Of a stretch of 64,000 nt of DNA, positions 55,423-64,000 are shown piece after piece. The first letter of the stretch is position 1. Every line of letters starts with the position of its first letter. The DNA is from Pseudodonghicola flavimaris. GTDB taxonomy: Bacteria > Pseudomonadota > Alphaproteobacteria > Rhodobacterales > Rhodobacteraceae. Made by a program: the position numbers and the translations under genes. The notes under the pieces are model-generated. The model had not been told where the DNA came from and did no database searches. It worked only from the letters and a program-made list of their open reading frames with translations. Where the stretch lies: positions 1 to 64,000 of the forward strand of contig NZ_JASNJD010000020.1 of assembly GCF_030164425.1 (NCBI RefSeq), written 5' to 3'.

Positions 55423-58400
55423 ATGACCACCCTCGATCCCGCAACGATCCACCAGATCGACGCCCAGACCTATGCCGACCCGCAGCAGCTGCTGCCGCAG
55501 CTGATCGCTCAGGCCGATCTCTCCGACAGCGACCGCGCCGAGATCTGCGCCGATGCCGCGCAGCTGGTCCGCGAGATCCGCTCCAGCGCTGCGCCGGGGC
55601 TGATGGAGGTGTTTCTGGCCGAATACGGGCTCTCCACCGATGAGGGGATCGCGCTGATGTGCCTCGCCGAGGCGCTGCTCAGGGTGCCGGATGCCGAGAC
55701 CATCGACGCGCTGATCGAGGACAAGATCGCCCCCAGCGACTGGGCGCGGCACATGGGCCATTCCAGCTCCCCGCTGGTCAATGCCTCCACCTGGGCGCTG
55801 ATGCTGACCGGCCGGGTGCTGGACGACCGCCGCCCCAGCCCGGTCCGGGCGCTGAAAGGCGCGATCAAGCGGCTGGGAGAACCGGTGATCCGCACCGCCG
55901 TCGGCCGGGCGATGAAGGAAATGGGCCGGCAGTTCGTGCTGGGCGAGACCATCGTCGCGGCGATGAAACGGGCCGAGGTCATGCAGGCCAGGGGCTTCAC
56001 CTATTCCTACGACATGCTGGGAGAGGCGGCCCGGACCGAGGCCGACGCCGCCCGCTATCACCTGTCCTATTCTCGCGCCATCACCGCGATCGCGGAGGCC
56101 TGCAGCCATAACGACATCCGCGACAACCCGGGCATTTCGGTCAAGCTCTCGGCGCTGCATCCGCGGTACGAGGTGGCGCAGCGCGCCAATGTGATGGACA
56201 CCCTGGTGCCGCGCCTGCGGGCGCTGGCGCTGCTGGCCAAGGCGGCCAACATGGGGCTGAACGTCGACGCGGAAGAGGCCGACCGGCTGACGCTGTCGCT
56301 GGAGGTGATCGACCAGGTGCTGGCAGAACCGGCGCTGGCCGGCTGGGACGGTTTCGGTGTGGTGGTCCAGGCCTACGGGCCGCGCACCGGGGTGACGATC
56401 GACACGCTCTACCGGATGGCAGAGCGGCACGACCGCAGGATCATGGTGCGGCTGGTCAAGGGTGCCTATTGGGACACCGAGGTGAAGCGCGCCCAGGTGA
56501 TGGGGATGGCCGGCTTTCCGGTCTTCACCCAGAAGGCGGCCACCGATGTCTCCTATATCGCCAATGCCCGCAAGCTGCTGGGGATGACGGACCGGATCTA
56601 TCCCCAGTTCGCCGGCCACAACGCCCATACCGTCAGCGCGATCCTGCACATGGCGGGCGACCGGCCGTTCGAATTCCAGCGACTGCACGGCATGGGCGAG
56701 ACCCTGCACGATCTGGTCAAGGCGCGCCACGGCCACCGCTGCCGCATCTATGCGCCGGTGGGGGCGCATCGGGATCTGCTGGCCTATCTGGTGCGGCGGC
56801 TGTTGGAAAACGGCGCCAACTCATCCTTCGTCAATCAGATCGTCGATGACAGCGTGCCGCCGGAAACCGTCGCCGCCGACCCGTTCGAAGCGATCGCGGC
56901 CCCCACCCCATCGCTGCCCAACGGCACCGCGCTGTTCCAGCCGGAACGGCGCAATTCCCGCGGCTTCGATCTGCATCACCGGCCGACGCTGGAGACGATC
57001 GAGGCTGCCCGCGCGCCTTTCGCCGATCATCGCTGGACCGCCGCGCCACTGCTGGCCGGCCCGGCCGCGCCGATGCCGCCACAGCCAGTCGCCAACCCGG
57101 GCCGGCCCGACGATCAGCCCGGCACCGTCGCCTGCGCCAGCCCGGCAGATGTGGAAACCGCGCTGAGCCGCGCCCGGCCCTGGGACGCGCCGGCGGCGGA
57201 CCGGGCGGCGGTACTCACCCGCGCCTCCGATCTTTACGAGGCGCATTTCGGCGAGATCTTCGCGCTTCTCGCCCGCGAGGCCGGCAAAGGCCTGCCCGAC
57301 GCGGTGGCAGAGCTGCGCGAGGCGGTGGATTTCCTGCGCTACTACGCCACCCATATGCCCGATGCGGCGCCGGTGGGGAGCTTCACCTGCATCAGCCCGT
57401 GGAACTTCCCGCTGGCGATTTTCACCGGCCAGATCGCCGCGGCGCTCGCCACCGGTAACGCGGTTCTGGCGAAGCCCGCCGAGCAGACGCCGTTGATCGC
57501 CCATCGCGCGGTGGAACTTCTGCACGAGGCCGGCGTTCCGCGCAGCGCGCTGCAGCTGCTGCCGGGCTTCGGCGATATCGGTGCCGCGCTCACTTCCGAT
57601 CCGCGGGTGGGCGGCGTTGCCTTCACCGGCTCCACCGACACCGCGCTGAAGATCCGCGCCACCATGGCCAATGCGCTCGCCCCCGGGGCGCCGCTGATCG
57701 CCGAGACCGGCGGGCTGAACGCGATGATCGTCGATTCCACCGCCCTGCCGGAACAGGCGGTGCAGGCGATTGTCGAGAGCGCCTTTCAATCCGCCGGTCA
57801 GCGCTGTTCCGCGCTGCGCTGCCTCTATGTGCAGGAAGAGATCGCCGACGATCTGCTGAGCATGCTGAAAGGCGCCATGGCGGTGCTGCGACTGGGCGAC
57901 CCCTGGCAGCTTTCCACCGATGTGGGACCGGTGATCGACGCCGAGGCGCTGGCCGATATCGCAACCCATATCGACCGCGCCCGCGCCAGGGGGCGGGTGC
58001 TGGAGGAACTGCGCGTGCCGCAGGGCGGCACCTTCGTATCTCCGACTCTGATCTCGGTCGATGGCATCGGCGATCTGGAAAAAGAAATCTTCGGCCCGGT
58101 TCTGCATGTCGCCCGCTTCCGCGCCGGCGATCTGGACCGGGTGATCGACGAGATCAACGCCACCGGCTACGGGCTGACCTTCGGACTGCAGACCCGGATC
58201 GACGACCGTGTCCAGCATGTGACCGAGCGGCTGCAGGCCGGCAATATCTATGTCAACCGCAACCAGATCGGCGCCATCGTCGGCAGCCAGCCGTTTGGCG
58301 GCGAGGGGATGAGCGGCACCGGTCCCAAGGCGGGCGGGCCGAATTATCTGCCGCGGTTCTGCGCCCTGCCCCGTGAGCGGGCGGACGAAACCTGGGCCGG

Positions 58401-58833
58401 GGCAATGGCCGATTTGCCGACGCCAGCCGGCGCCGCGGGCCCCGCCAGCTCCATCACCCTGCCCGGCCCGACCGGGGAATCGAACCGGCTGATGCTGGTG
58501 GCGCGGCCGCCGCTCCTCTGCCTCGGGCCCGGTGCGACCGCGGCGGAGGCGCAAGCCCGCGCGGTCGAGGATCTGGGCGGCCGGGCGATCCGCGCCAGCG
58601 GCGACATCGATCCCGCACGGCTGGAGACGGCGGCGGAAATCGGCGGCGTGCTCTGGTGGGGGGATGACGCGACGGCCCGGCGGATCGAGCTGGCGCTGGC
58701 CCGGCGGCAAGGTCCGATCGTGCCTCTGATCGCCGGGCGCCCCGATGTGGCCCGGGTGCGCGGCGAACGCCATATCTGCGTCGACACCACCGCCGCCGGC
58801 GGCAATGCCGCCCTGCTCGGCGGCATGAGCTGA
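55423..58833 (+). CDS. putA: bifunctional proline dehydrogenase / glutamate-semialdehyde dehydrogenase
   Basis: A 1136-residue PutA. After an N-terminal arm, the FAD-dependent proline dehydrogenase barrel spans about 110-430 (SVKLSALHPRY, VRLVKGAYWD, FAGHNAHT). The aldehyde dehydrogenase part spans about 500-980 with Cys795 (SAGQRCSALR) and ETGGLNAM. A C-terminal extension of some 150 residues matches the long PutA branch. No ribbon-helix-helix DNA-binding domain is present, in line with a separate regulator. It oxidises proline to glutamate. ATG 55423 with GGAG upstream. Confidence 0.96.
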   Translation: MTTLDPATIHQIDAQTYADPQQLLPQLIAQADLSDSDRAEICADAAQLVREIRSSAAPGLMEVFLAEYGLSTDEGIALMCLAEALLRVPDAETIDALIEDKIAPSDWARHMGHSSSPLVNASTWALMLTGRVLDDRRPSPVRALKGAIKRLGEPVIRTAVGRAMKEMGRQFVLGETIVAAMKRAEVMQARGFTYSYDMLGEAARTEADAARYHLSYSRAITAIAEACSHNDIRDNPGISVKLSALHPRYEVAQRANVMDTLVPRLRALALLAKAANMGLNVDAEEADRLTLSLEVIDQVLAEPALAGWDGFGVVVQAYGPRTGVTIDTLYRMAERHDRRIMVRLVKGAYWDTEVKRAQVMGMAGFPVFTQKAATDVSYIANARKLLGMTDRIYPQFAGHNAHTVSAILHMAGDRPFEFQRLHGMGETLHDLVKARHGHRCRIYAPVGAHRDLLAYLVRRLLENGANSSFVNQIVDDSVPPETVAADPFEAIAAPTPSLPNGTALFQPERRNSRGFDLHHRPTLETIEAARAPFADHRWTAAPLLAGPAAPMPPQPVANPGRPDDQPGTVACASPADVETALSRARPWDAPAADRAAVLTRASDLYEAHFGEIFALLAREAGKGLPDAVAELREAVDFLRYYATHMPDAAPVGSFTCISPWNFPLAIFTGQIAAALATGNAVLAKPAEQTPLIAHRAVELLHEAGVPRSALQLLPGFGDIGAALTSDPRVGGVAFTGSTDTALKIRATMANALAPGAPLIAETGGLNAMIVDSTALPEQAVQAIVESAFQSAGQRCSALRCLYVQEEIADDLLSMLKGAMAVLRLGDPWQLSTDVGPVIDAEALADIATHIDRARARGRVLEELRVPQGGTFVSPTLISVDGIGDLEKEIFGPVLHVARFRAGDLDRVIDEINATGYGLTFGLQTRIDDRVQHVTERLQAGNIYVNRNQIGAIVGSQPFGGEGMSGTGPKAGGPNYLPRFCALPRERADETWAGAMADLPTPAGAAGPASSITLPGPTGESNRLMLVARPPLLCLGPGATAAEAQARAVEDLGGRAIRASGDIDPARLETAAEIGGVLWWGDDATARRIELALARRQGPIVPLIAGRPDVARVRGERHICVDTTAAGGNAALLGGMS

Positions 58834-58860
58834 CAGCACCCGGCCCGGTTCGGACAGAGC

Positions 58861-58922
58861 GGCGGAGACCCTCCGCCTATCGCCACCGATCCGCCGCGAG
58901 GAGGTATCCGGCCCTCGGGCCG
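58861..58922 (+). terminator. terminator hairpins of putA
   Basis: GGCGGAG-ACC-CTCCGCC (58861-58877) is a perfect seven-base stem 28 bases after the stop. CGGCCC-TC-GGGCCG (58909-58922) follows. Confidence 0.5.
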
Positions 58923-58981
58923 CGAAGGTCACGCGGCGGCCGTCTCACCGGGACCGCGCCCCGGGAACAGCAGCGCCGCGG

Positions 58982-59395
58982 TCAGTCCAGAACCTCGACG
59001 ACAACGAAGCGTTCCCAGACCACCTGCATGTCCTGGGAAAACCCGCCGTTCCGGGCGAAATACCCGCTGTGCCCTTCCTGCCAGCCGGCCAGGCTGTCGT
59101 CCTCACCCTCCGCCAGGGCCATCGCCTCGCTCACCTCATCGAACCGGCACTGGATGATCTCCACCGTCTCGATGACCAGCGCCGGGGCACCGTTCCAGGT
59201 CAGCGCGATATCGCGCCGCCCGACGACCGGCATGGGCTCCCCCGCCTGATAGTCCCGCAGGGCGCCGCAGGTGGCGACTTTCCTTCCGGCACGGACGAGG
59301 GCGAGCAGCGCATTGCACAAGGCGGCACTGTCACCAAATCTGAACGTTTCAGCCCCGGGGTAGCGCTGTTTAAGCGCGGCAAGCGTTTCCGGCAC
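58982..59395 (-). CDS. ASCH-domain protein
   Basis: A protein of about 137 residues with the ASCH pattern: FRFGDSAALCNALLALVRAGRKVATCGAL near the N-terminus, then GEPMPVVGRRDIALTWNG and DDSLAGWQEGHSGYFAR. ASCH domains have a PUA-like fold and bind RNA; some hydrolyse N4-acetylcytidine. No ATG is available in the domain, so I use the GTG at 59395 just before PETLAALKQRYPG. An upstream in-frame ATG at 59593 would overlap the rhomboid start and adds low-complexity sequence. Confidence 0.82.
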   Translation of the reverse strand: MPETLAALKQRYPGAETFRFGDSAALCNALLALVRAGRKVATCGALRDYQAGEPMPVVGRRDIALTWNGAPALVIETVEIIQCRFDEVSEAMALAEGEDDSLAGWQEGHSGYFARNGGFSQDMQVVWERFVVVEVLD

Positions 59396-59591
59396 AGAGG
59401 CGGACCTTTCCCTTTGTTCCCTCCCGGACTGTGCACATTCCGCCCTGTCCCCGCAGCCCGAAAACGGGGGCTGTTTCCACCAGGGCGGTCCCGCGCGTCC
59501 GCCGGCGGCCCTTCGCCGGCAGGCGGCGACATCCGCCCGGCGCGGCGGCAGGCGCTTGACCTTGGCAGGCTTTGCCCGCAGCCTCGGCCCC

Positions 59592-60335
59592 ATGTTTCCG
59601 ATCCGCGATCACAACCCTTCCCGGAGCACGCCCTATGTCGTTTACGCGCTGATCGCGCTGAACGCGGCGATCTTCTTCAGCTACTGGACGCTGCCGGAAC
59701 GGCAGATCATGCAGACGGTGTTCCTGCCCTATGCGCTGTTCCCGGTCCGGCTGAGCTATGGCGAAGGCTATGCGACGCTGATCACCTCTACCTTTCTGCA
59801 TGGCGGGCTGATGCATCTGGCCGGCAACATGCTGTTTCTGTGGATCTTCGGCGACAATCTGGAAGATCAGATGGGTCATGTGGGGTTCTTGCTGTTCTAC
59901 CTCGCCTGCGGCACCGGCGCCGGGCTGATCCACGTGGCGGCCGCCCCCGGATCCCAGGTGCCGACGGTCGGCGCCTCCGGCGCCATCGCCGGGGTGATGG
60001 GCGGCTACCTGCTGCTCTACCCCAGGGCGCGGGTCGATATCCTGCTGATCCTGATCATCTTCTTCCGCATCTTCACCGTCCCGGCCTGGCTGATGCTGGG
60101 GCTCTGGCTTGCCATGCAGTTCATCGGCGGGCTGGAGGCCGACCCGACCCAGGGCGGGGTCGCCTATTGGGCGCATACCGGCGGTTTCGCGGTGGGGCTG
60201 ATCCTGACGCTGCCGCTGTGGCTGCGCCGCGGCGGCCCTGGTTTCTGGGCCGCACAGCGGGGCCAGCCCGCCAATCCCGCCGCCCGCTACCGCTATGGCA
60301 CCAGCCACATCCCAAAGGTTCCGAGACGCCGATGA
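59592..60335 (+). CDS. rhomboid-family intramembrane serine protease
   Basis: A 247-residue polytopic membrane protein with the rhomboid active site: Ser129 in GASGAIAG and His195 in AHTGGF. The preceding HGGLMHLAGNM (70-80) holds the conserved histidine and asparagine. About six membrane segments are visible. It cleaves single-span membrane proteins within the bilayer. ATG 59592 is used rather than 59556 because FPIRDHNPS is the usual beginning. Its stop overlaps the GFA gene by ATGA. Confidence 0.93.
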   Translation: MFPIRDHNPSRSTPYVVYALIALNAAIFFSYWTLPERQIMQTVFLPYALFPVRLSYGEGYATLITSTFLHGGLMHLAGNMLFLWIFGDNLEDQMGHVGFLLFYLACGTGAGLIHVAAAPGSQVPTVGASGAIAGVMGGYLLLYPRARVDILLILIIFFRIFTVPAWLMLGLWLAMQFIGGLEADPTQGGVAYWAHTGGFAVGLILTLPLWLRRGGPGFWAAQRGQPANPAARYRYGTSHIPKVPRRR

Positions 60336-60724
60336 CCGAATTCAGCACCACCCCCGAAACCCGGCTGGCCCGCTGCCATTGCGGCGCCGTCGTGATCGAG
60401 GCCTATCTGCCCGAAGGGCTGGCCTCGGCGCGGCGCTGCGACTGTTCGCTCTGCCGCCGGCGCGGACCCGGCGCGGTCACCGCGCTGACCGCAAGGCTCA
60501 AGGTGCTACAGGGCGAGGAAGCCCTCGGCGTCTATACCTGGGGCACCCATACGGCGCGGCATTATTTCTGCAAGACCTGCGGCATCTATACCCACCACCA
60601 ACGGCGGTCGGATCCGGCGGAATGCGGGGTCAACATCGGCTGTCTCGACGGCATCACGCCGCGCGACTTCGCCGATATCCCCTGGACAGACGGGATCAAC
60701 TACCGGCTCGACGGCCCGAACTGA
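60332..60724 (+). CDS. GFA/CENP-V family zinc-binding protein
   Basis: A 130-residue protein of the glutathione-dependent formaldehyde-activating (GFA) fold. Zinc cysteines are in RCHCGAV, RCDCSLCRRR and FCKTCGIYTHH. Most members are not proven to act on formaldehyde; the family name is structural. It is translationally coupled to the rhomboid gene by a four-base overlap. I see no functional link between the two. Confidence 0.9.
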   Translation: MTEFSTTPETRLARCHCGAVVIEAYLPEGLASARRCDCSLCRRRGPGAVTALTARLKVLQGEEALGVYTWGTHTARHYFCKTCGIYTHHQRRSDPAECGVNIGCLDGITPRDFADIPWTDGINYRLDGPN

Positions 60725-60764
60725 GCCGTCGTCCTGCCGGGCAGTTCCCGGCGCGTCCGCAGGC

Positions 60765-61550
60765 TCAGCCGCGAATGACCTTGGAGAAGGCGTTGAAGAT
60801 CGGCTCGTTGGCACAAATCACCTCGCCGTCGTCGAGGATGCGTCCCTCCGGATCGATCGGCTGGACAAGACCGCCCGCCTCGCTCACCAGCAGGGTACCG
60901 GCGGCCAGATCCCAAGGGTTCAGACGGCGTTCCCAGAACCCGTCGTAGCGACCGGCGGCGACATAGGCCAGATCGAGCGCAGCCGCGCCCCAGCGGCGCA
61001 CCCCGGCACAGACCGGCAACAGGCGCGCTAGATCCTGCAGCGTCGCCGGCAGATCGCTGCGGCCGCCGAACGGCAGGCCGGTGGCGAAGATCGCCTCGAT
61101 CATCCGGTTGCGGCCCGACACCCGCAGGCGGCTTTCGTTCATCCAGGCACCCGCGCCCTTTTCGGCAAAGAACATCTCGTCCTTGGCAGCGTCATAGACC
61201 ACACCGGCGACGATCTTGCCCTTGTGCTCCAGCGCGATGGAGATCGCCCAATGCGGCAGGCCGTGCAGGAAGTTGGTGGTGCCGTCCAGCGGATCGACGA
61301 TCCAGCGCCGGGTCGGATCCTCGCCCGGGGTTTCGCCGCCCTCTTCGGCCAGCCAGCCGTAGGTCGGGCGCGCGCCCATCAGTTCGTCCTTCAGGATCGC
61401 TTCGGCGGCCAGATCGGCCTTCGACACGAAGTCGCCGGCGCCCTTCATCGAGACCTGGAGGTTCTCCACCTCGCGGAAGTCCTTGACCAGCGACCGCCCC
61501 GCCTTGCGTGCGGCTTTGATCATGATGTTGAGGTTGGCGCTGCCAATCAT
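60765..61550 (-). CDS. suhB: inositol monophosphatase family protein (SuhB-like)
   Basis: A 261-residue Mg2+-dependent phosphatase. Motifs are EEGG (metal ligand), WIVDPLDGTTNFLHG (two metal aspartates and the catalytic threonine) and, near the C-terminus, RLNPWDLAAGTLLVSEAGG. Family members hydrolyse inositol 1-phosphate, histidinol phosphate or similar compounds. SuhB of proteobacteria is the closest pattern. ATG 61550 starts the conserved N-terminus ANLNIMIKAARKAGR. Confidence 0.92.
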   Translation of the reverse strand: MIGSANLNIMIKAARKAGRSLVKDFREVENLQVSMKGAGDFVSKADLAAEAILKDELMGARPTYGWLAEEGGETPGEDPTRRWIVDPLDGTTNFLHGLPHWAISIALEHKGKIVAGVVYDAAKDEMFFAEKGAGAWMNESRLRVSGRNRMIEAIFATGLPFGGRSDLPATLQDLARLLPVCAGVRRWGAAALDLAYVAAGRYDGFWERRLNPWDLAAGTLLVSEAGGLVQPIDPEGRILDDGEVICANEPIFNAFSKVIRG

Positions 61551-61797
61551 GGTTCCGGCTCCTGTCTCGGTCGGGGTGCGCCGGGTGCGGCGCGGGCACA
61601 GTCTGGGGGTCGTTCGGCGGATCCTGAGGATCAGATCGCGCGTATACGCGCGGGAGACAGGCTTGCCAACCGCAAAACACCGCAAAACAAGGCGATCGCA
61701 TGGCATCTCTGCCGTTACGTCAGAACCCGGCCGGCTTGCCAACAGGGACGTCCGGCGCCACCGTGCCGTCGACATCGCGCGAAGAGGAGACGCCGAA

Positions 61798-62838
61798 ATG
61801 ACCGAACAGATGTACCGCGTGGCCCTGGCCAGCCGCCCCCAGGGGGCCCCGGCCGCAGAGAACTTCCGCTATGAAGCCGTCCCGATGCCCGAACCCGCCG
61901 AGGGCGAGGTGCTGGTGCGGGTGCACTACATGTCGCTCGATCCGTACATGCGCGGGCGGATGGACGACGCCAAATCCTATGCCGCGCCGGTGCCGATCGG
62001 CGGCACCATGGAGGCTGGCGGCGTCGGTGAGGTCATCGCCTCGAAAAGCGCCGCCTTCCAGCCCGGCGATTTCGCCTTCGGCATGTTCGGCTGGGCGACC
62101 CATGGCTGCCTGCCGGCCAAGATGCTGCGCAAGATCGACCCGGCCCAGGCGCCGATCACCACGGCGCTGGGGGTTCTGGGGATGCCGGGCTTCACCGGCT
62201 GGCACGGGCTGACCGCCTATGGCCAGCCCAAGGCCGGTGAAACCCTGGTGGTCGCCGCCGCAACCGGGCCGGTGGGCTCGATGGTGGGTCAGGTGGCGCG
62301 GCTGGCCGGGCTGCGCACCGTTGGCATCGCCGGCGGCGCCGACAAATGCAAGATGGCGACCGAGACTTTCGGGTTCGATGTCTGCCTCGACCACCGCGCC
62401 TATGACAGCGCCCGCGACCTGCGCGCCGCCCTGTCCGAGGCCTGCCCGGACGGTATCGACATCTATTTCGAGAATGTCGGCGGCAAGGTGCTGGAGGCAG
62501 TGATCCCGCTGATGAACAACTTCGGCCGCATCCCGATCTGCGGCATGATCGCCTGGTACGATGCCGGCGCGCTCGGCGCCGGGGCTGCCGCCGAGGGGCT
62601 GACCGCCCCGGCGCTGTGGCGCAATATCCTGGTGAAATTCCTGTCGGTGCAGGGCTTCATCATCTCCAACCACTACGACCGCTATGGCAGCTTCCTGAAA
62701 GAGATCGCGCCGAAGGTGGCCTCCGGCGAGATCGCCTATGTCGAGGATGTCGCCGAAGGACTGGAAAACGCGCCGGCCACCTTCATGGCTATGCTGAAGG
62801 GCGGCAACCACGGCAAGCAGATCGTCAAGCTGATCTGA
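61798..62838 (+). CDS. NADP-dependent MDR oxidoreductase (leukotriene B4 dehydrogenase/CurA-like)
   Basis: A 346-residue medium-chain reductase of the zinc-free prostaglandin reductase/CurA group. YMSLDPYMRGRM is the N-terminal signature, AAATGPVGSMVGQVARL the nucleotide fold and DIYFENVGG the later family block. These enzymes reduce the double bond of alpha,beta-unsaturated ketones or aldehydes with NADPH. GAAGAGGAGA precedes the ATG at 61798. It is divergent from the inositol phosphatase gene. Confidence 0.94.
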   Translation: MTEQMYRVALASRPQGAPAAENFRYEAVPMPEPAEGEVLVRVHYMSLDPYMRGRMDDAKSYAAPVPIGGTMEAGGVGEVIASKSAAFQPGDFAFGMFGWATHGCLPAKMLRKIDPAQAPITTALGVLGMPGFTGWHGLTAYGQPKAGETLVVAAATGPVGSMVGQVARLAGLRTVGIAGGADKCKMATETFGFDVCLDHRAYDSARDLRAALSEACPDGIDIYFENVGGKVLEAVIPLMNNFGRIPICGMIAWYDAGALGAGAAAEGLTAPALWRNILVKFLSVQGFIISNHYDRYGSFLKEIAPKVASGEIAYVEDVAEGLENAPATFMAMLKGGNHGKQIVKLI

Positions 62839-62856
62839 GCCGCCGCCGCTCCGGGC

Positions 62857-63825
62857 TCAGAGGCCCAGAACCGCAGCGACCTCCCCGGGCGACACCGCGC
62901 CCGGGGCAATCCCCTCGCGCAACATCCGCGCCCCCAGGGCCGCCAGATAGCCGTTCACCGGCGCCTCGATCCCGTTCAGACGCCCGATCAGCGCGATTTC
63001 CCCGTTCAGATAATCGGTCTCGATCGACCCCGCGCCGCGCGCCAGGCTCTGCGCGGTCGAGGTTCCGGCCCGGCCGACCCCTTCGACCGGCGCCATCTGC
63101 ATGAACTCCTTGCGGCGCGGATCGGCGAGGCCGACATCCTGCCAGCCGATACCGGCCGCCTGCAGCACCTGCCGTGCCTCGGCCCGGGCAGCCTCGGCCA
63201 GCCGGTCGGTCAGATCGCCGTCCCCCAGCGCCGCCTCACAGATATTGCGCAGGTTCAGCAGCAGCTTGCCGTATTTGCTCGCCATCACATCGGTGGCCAC
63301 GAAGGCCGCGAAATTGCCTCGGTTGAGCGCGCCCGCCAGCGCCTCATCTGCGGCATCGGCCCCGCCCGGATAGCGACCGAGATCGAAGATCCCCATCCGC
63401 GGCCCGGCGAAGATCGCCACTTCGCCCGGCACGGTGAACTGCGACGGAGACATCACCGTCATGCCATGGACATTCGGAAACAACCTCAGCGCCGCGCGTT
63501 CGTTTGCCACCCCGTTCTGGGCGCAGAACAGCGGCTGATCGCTCAACCCCGCCGCCCGCAGCTGGCCCAGCGCCGCCGCCGTGTCCTGCCCCTTGACCGT
63601 CAGGATCACCACATCCTCGGGCGTCAGAGCGATGTCGGACGGATCGGCGACACAGTCGAACCGCGTGTGTTCCACCCAACCCGGCCCCCGCAGGGTGAGC
63701 CCGCCGCTCCGCAGCGCCTCCAGCTGGGCACCACGGGCAATACCCACGACCTCCTGGCCGCTCAGCGCAAGGCCGCCCGCAATGACGCCGCCGATGGCGC
63801 CGACCCCATGAACGATGACACGCAT
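62857..63825 (-). CDS. ketopantoate reductase family protein
   Basis: A 322-residue NADPH-dependent reductase with the Rossmann motif GVGAIGGVIAG at the start, VILTVKGQDT and the QNGVANE motif of ApbA/PanE proteins. SKYGKLLLNLRN has the catalytic lysine and asparagine, and the C-terminal region has IETDYLNGEI. The family includes true 2-dehydropantoate reductases and many paralogues. No panB/panC gene is nearby, so I give no symbol. Confidence 0.9.
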   Translation of the reverse strand: MRVIVHGVGAIGGVIAGGLALSGQEVVGIARGAQLEALRSGGLTLRGPGWVEHTRFDCVADPSDIALTPEDVVILTVKGQDTAAALGQLRAAGLSDQPLFCAQNGVANERAALRLFPNVHGMTVMSPSQFTVPGEVAIFAGPRMGIFDLGRYPGGADAADEALAGALNRGNFAAFVATDVMASKYGKLLLNLRNICEAALGDGDLTDRLAEAARAEARQVLQAAGIGWQDVGLADPRRKEFMQMAPVEGVGRAGTSTAQSLARGAGSIETDYLNGEIALIGRLNGIEAPVNGYLAALGARMLREGIAPGAVSPGEVAAVLGL

Positions 63826-63891
63826 GATAATCCTTTCCGATCGTCTCGATGATGTCCGCCCCGGAGACCCGCTGTCCCGGTCCCGGCGGTC

Positions 63892-64000
63892 TCAGGCCTG
63901 TTGCAGCTTGCGCGCTTCCTGCCGGGCCAGCGTGATCAGCTCGCGCATGAAGGGCTTGTCGCGATCCTCGTCGCGCACGGCGGCATAGAGGCCGCGGGTG
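63892..64000 (-). CDS. 3' end of a gene cut by the window edge
   Basis: The last 109 bases contain an open frame on the minus strand ending in TGA at 63892-63894, encoding 35 residues that end LITLARQEARKLQQA. Codon use and residue pattern are those of a real protein tail. RGLYAAVRDEDRDKPFMREL resembles the end of a LysR-type effector domain, but the fragment is too short to be sure. Confidence 0.5.
   Translation of the reverse strand, partial: TRGLYAAVRDEDRDKPFMRELITLARQEARKLQQA

Noticed and set aside
56821-58932. A 703-codon minus-strand frame opposite putA
   Set aside because: Antisense shadow of the aldehyde dehydrogenase part of putA.

Overview
The window is a high-GC, densely coded bacterial chromosome segment. 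Gene content points to an alphaproteobacterium of the order Rhodobacterales (Roseobacter/Paracoccus/Rhodobacter relatives): LolC/LolD, MaeB fused to a phosphotransacetylase-like domain, PutA with an Lrp-type regulator, PrpE, a self-sufficient CYP116B-type P450, and an intergenic AAATATCC...CTCGCCGCAGGCGAG element that I associate with this group. That placement is inference from families, not from a marker gene. I saw no rRNA, tRNA, CRISPR array, transposase or phage gene.

Layout. 1-395 holds no supportable gene. 396-7395 (minus) is a six-gene transport operon: NagD-like HAD phosphatase, two DppB/DppC-type permeases, a family 5 binding protein, a calcineurin-like phosphoesterase and a fused double ATPase; a divergent LysR gene sits at 7557-8471. 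8498-15110 (minus) is a complete nine-gene N-type rotary ATPase operon in the order atpD-C-Q-R-B-E-F-A-G, without a delta gene. 15454-21647 is an IclR regulator divergent from a P450-reductase-ferredoxin fusion followed by a three-gene TRAP transporter. 21960-23447 is a CoA-transferase, followed by a 780-base gap. 24229-28276 is a lysine/2-aminoadipate catabolic pair (amaB-like dehydrogenase, HglS-like 2-oxoadipate enzyme) with a divergent LysR.

28403-40447 is mixed: a double-receiver hybrid histidine kinase, an alpha/beta hydrolase, a DUF2478 protein, a three-gene run (PaaI thioesterase, divergent Tag glycosylase, putative zinc protease), two tandem c-type cytochromes, lolD and lolC, small proteins including a YgaP-like DUF2892 protein under a sulfide-repressor-like operator, a degenerate M48-like membrane protein and a secreted repeat protein. 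40552-44219 is nucleoside salvage (cdd-deoA-deoB, then upp). 44415-52816 holds maeB, prpE, an amidase, nadK and glyA. 52957-64000 holds small membrane, esterase and rhodanese genes, putR/putA, an ASCH protein, rhomboid, GFA, an inositol-phosphatase-family gene, an NADP-dependent reductase, a ketopantoate-reductase-family gene and the 3' end of a further gene.

How they fit. Much of the window is heterotrophic carbon supply: uptake systems each paired with a local regulator and a processing enzyme, plus acetate/propionate activation, malate, proline and lysine oxidation. The most unusual items are the phosphatase-equipped peptide-type ABC operon, the N-ATPase, the IclR-P450-TRAP locus and several precise operator-like inverted repeats.
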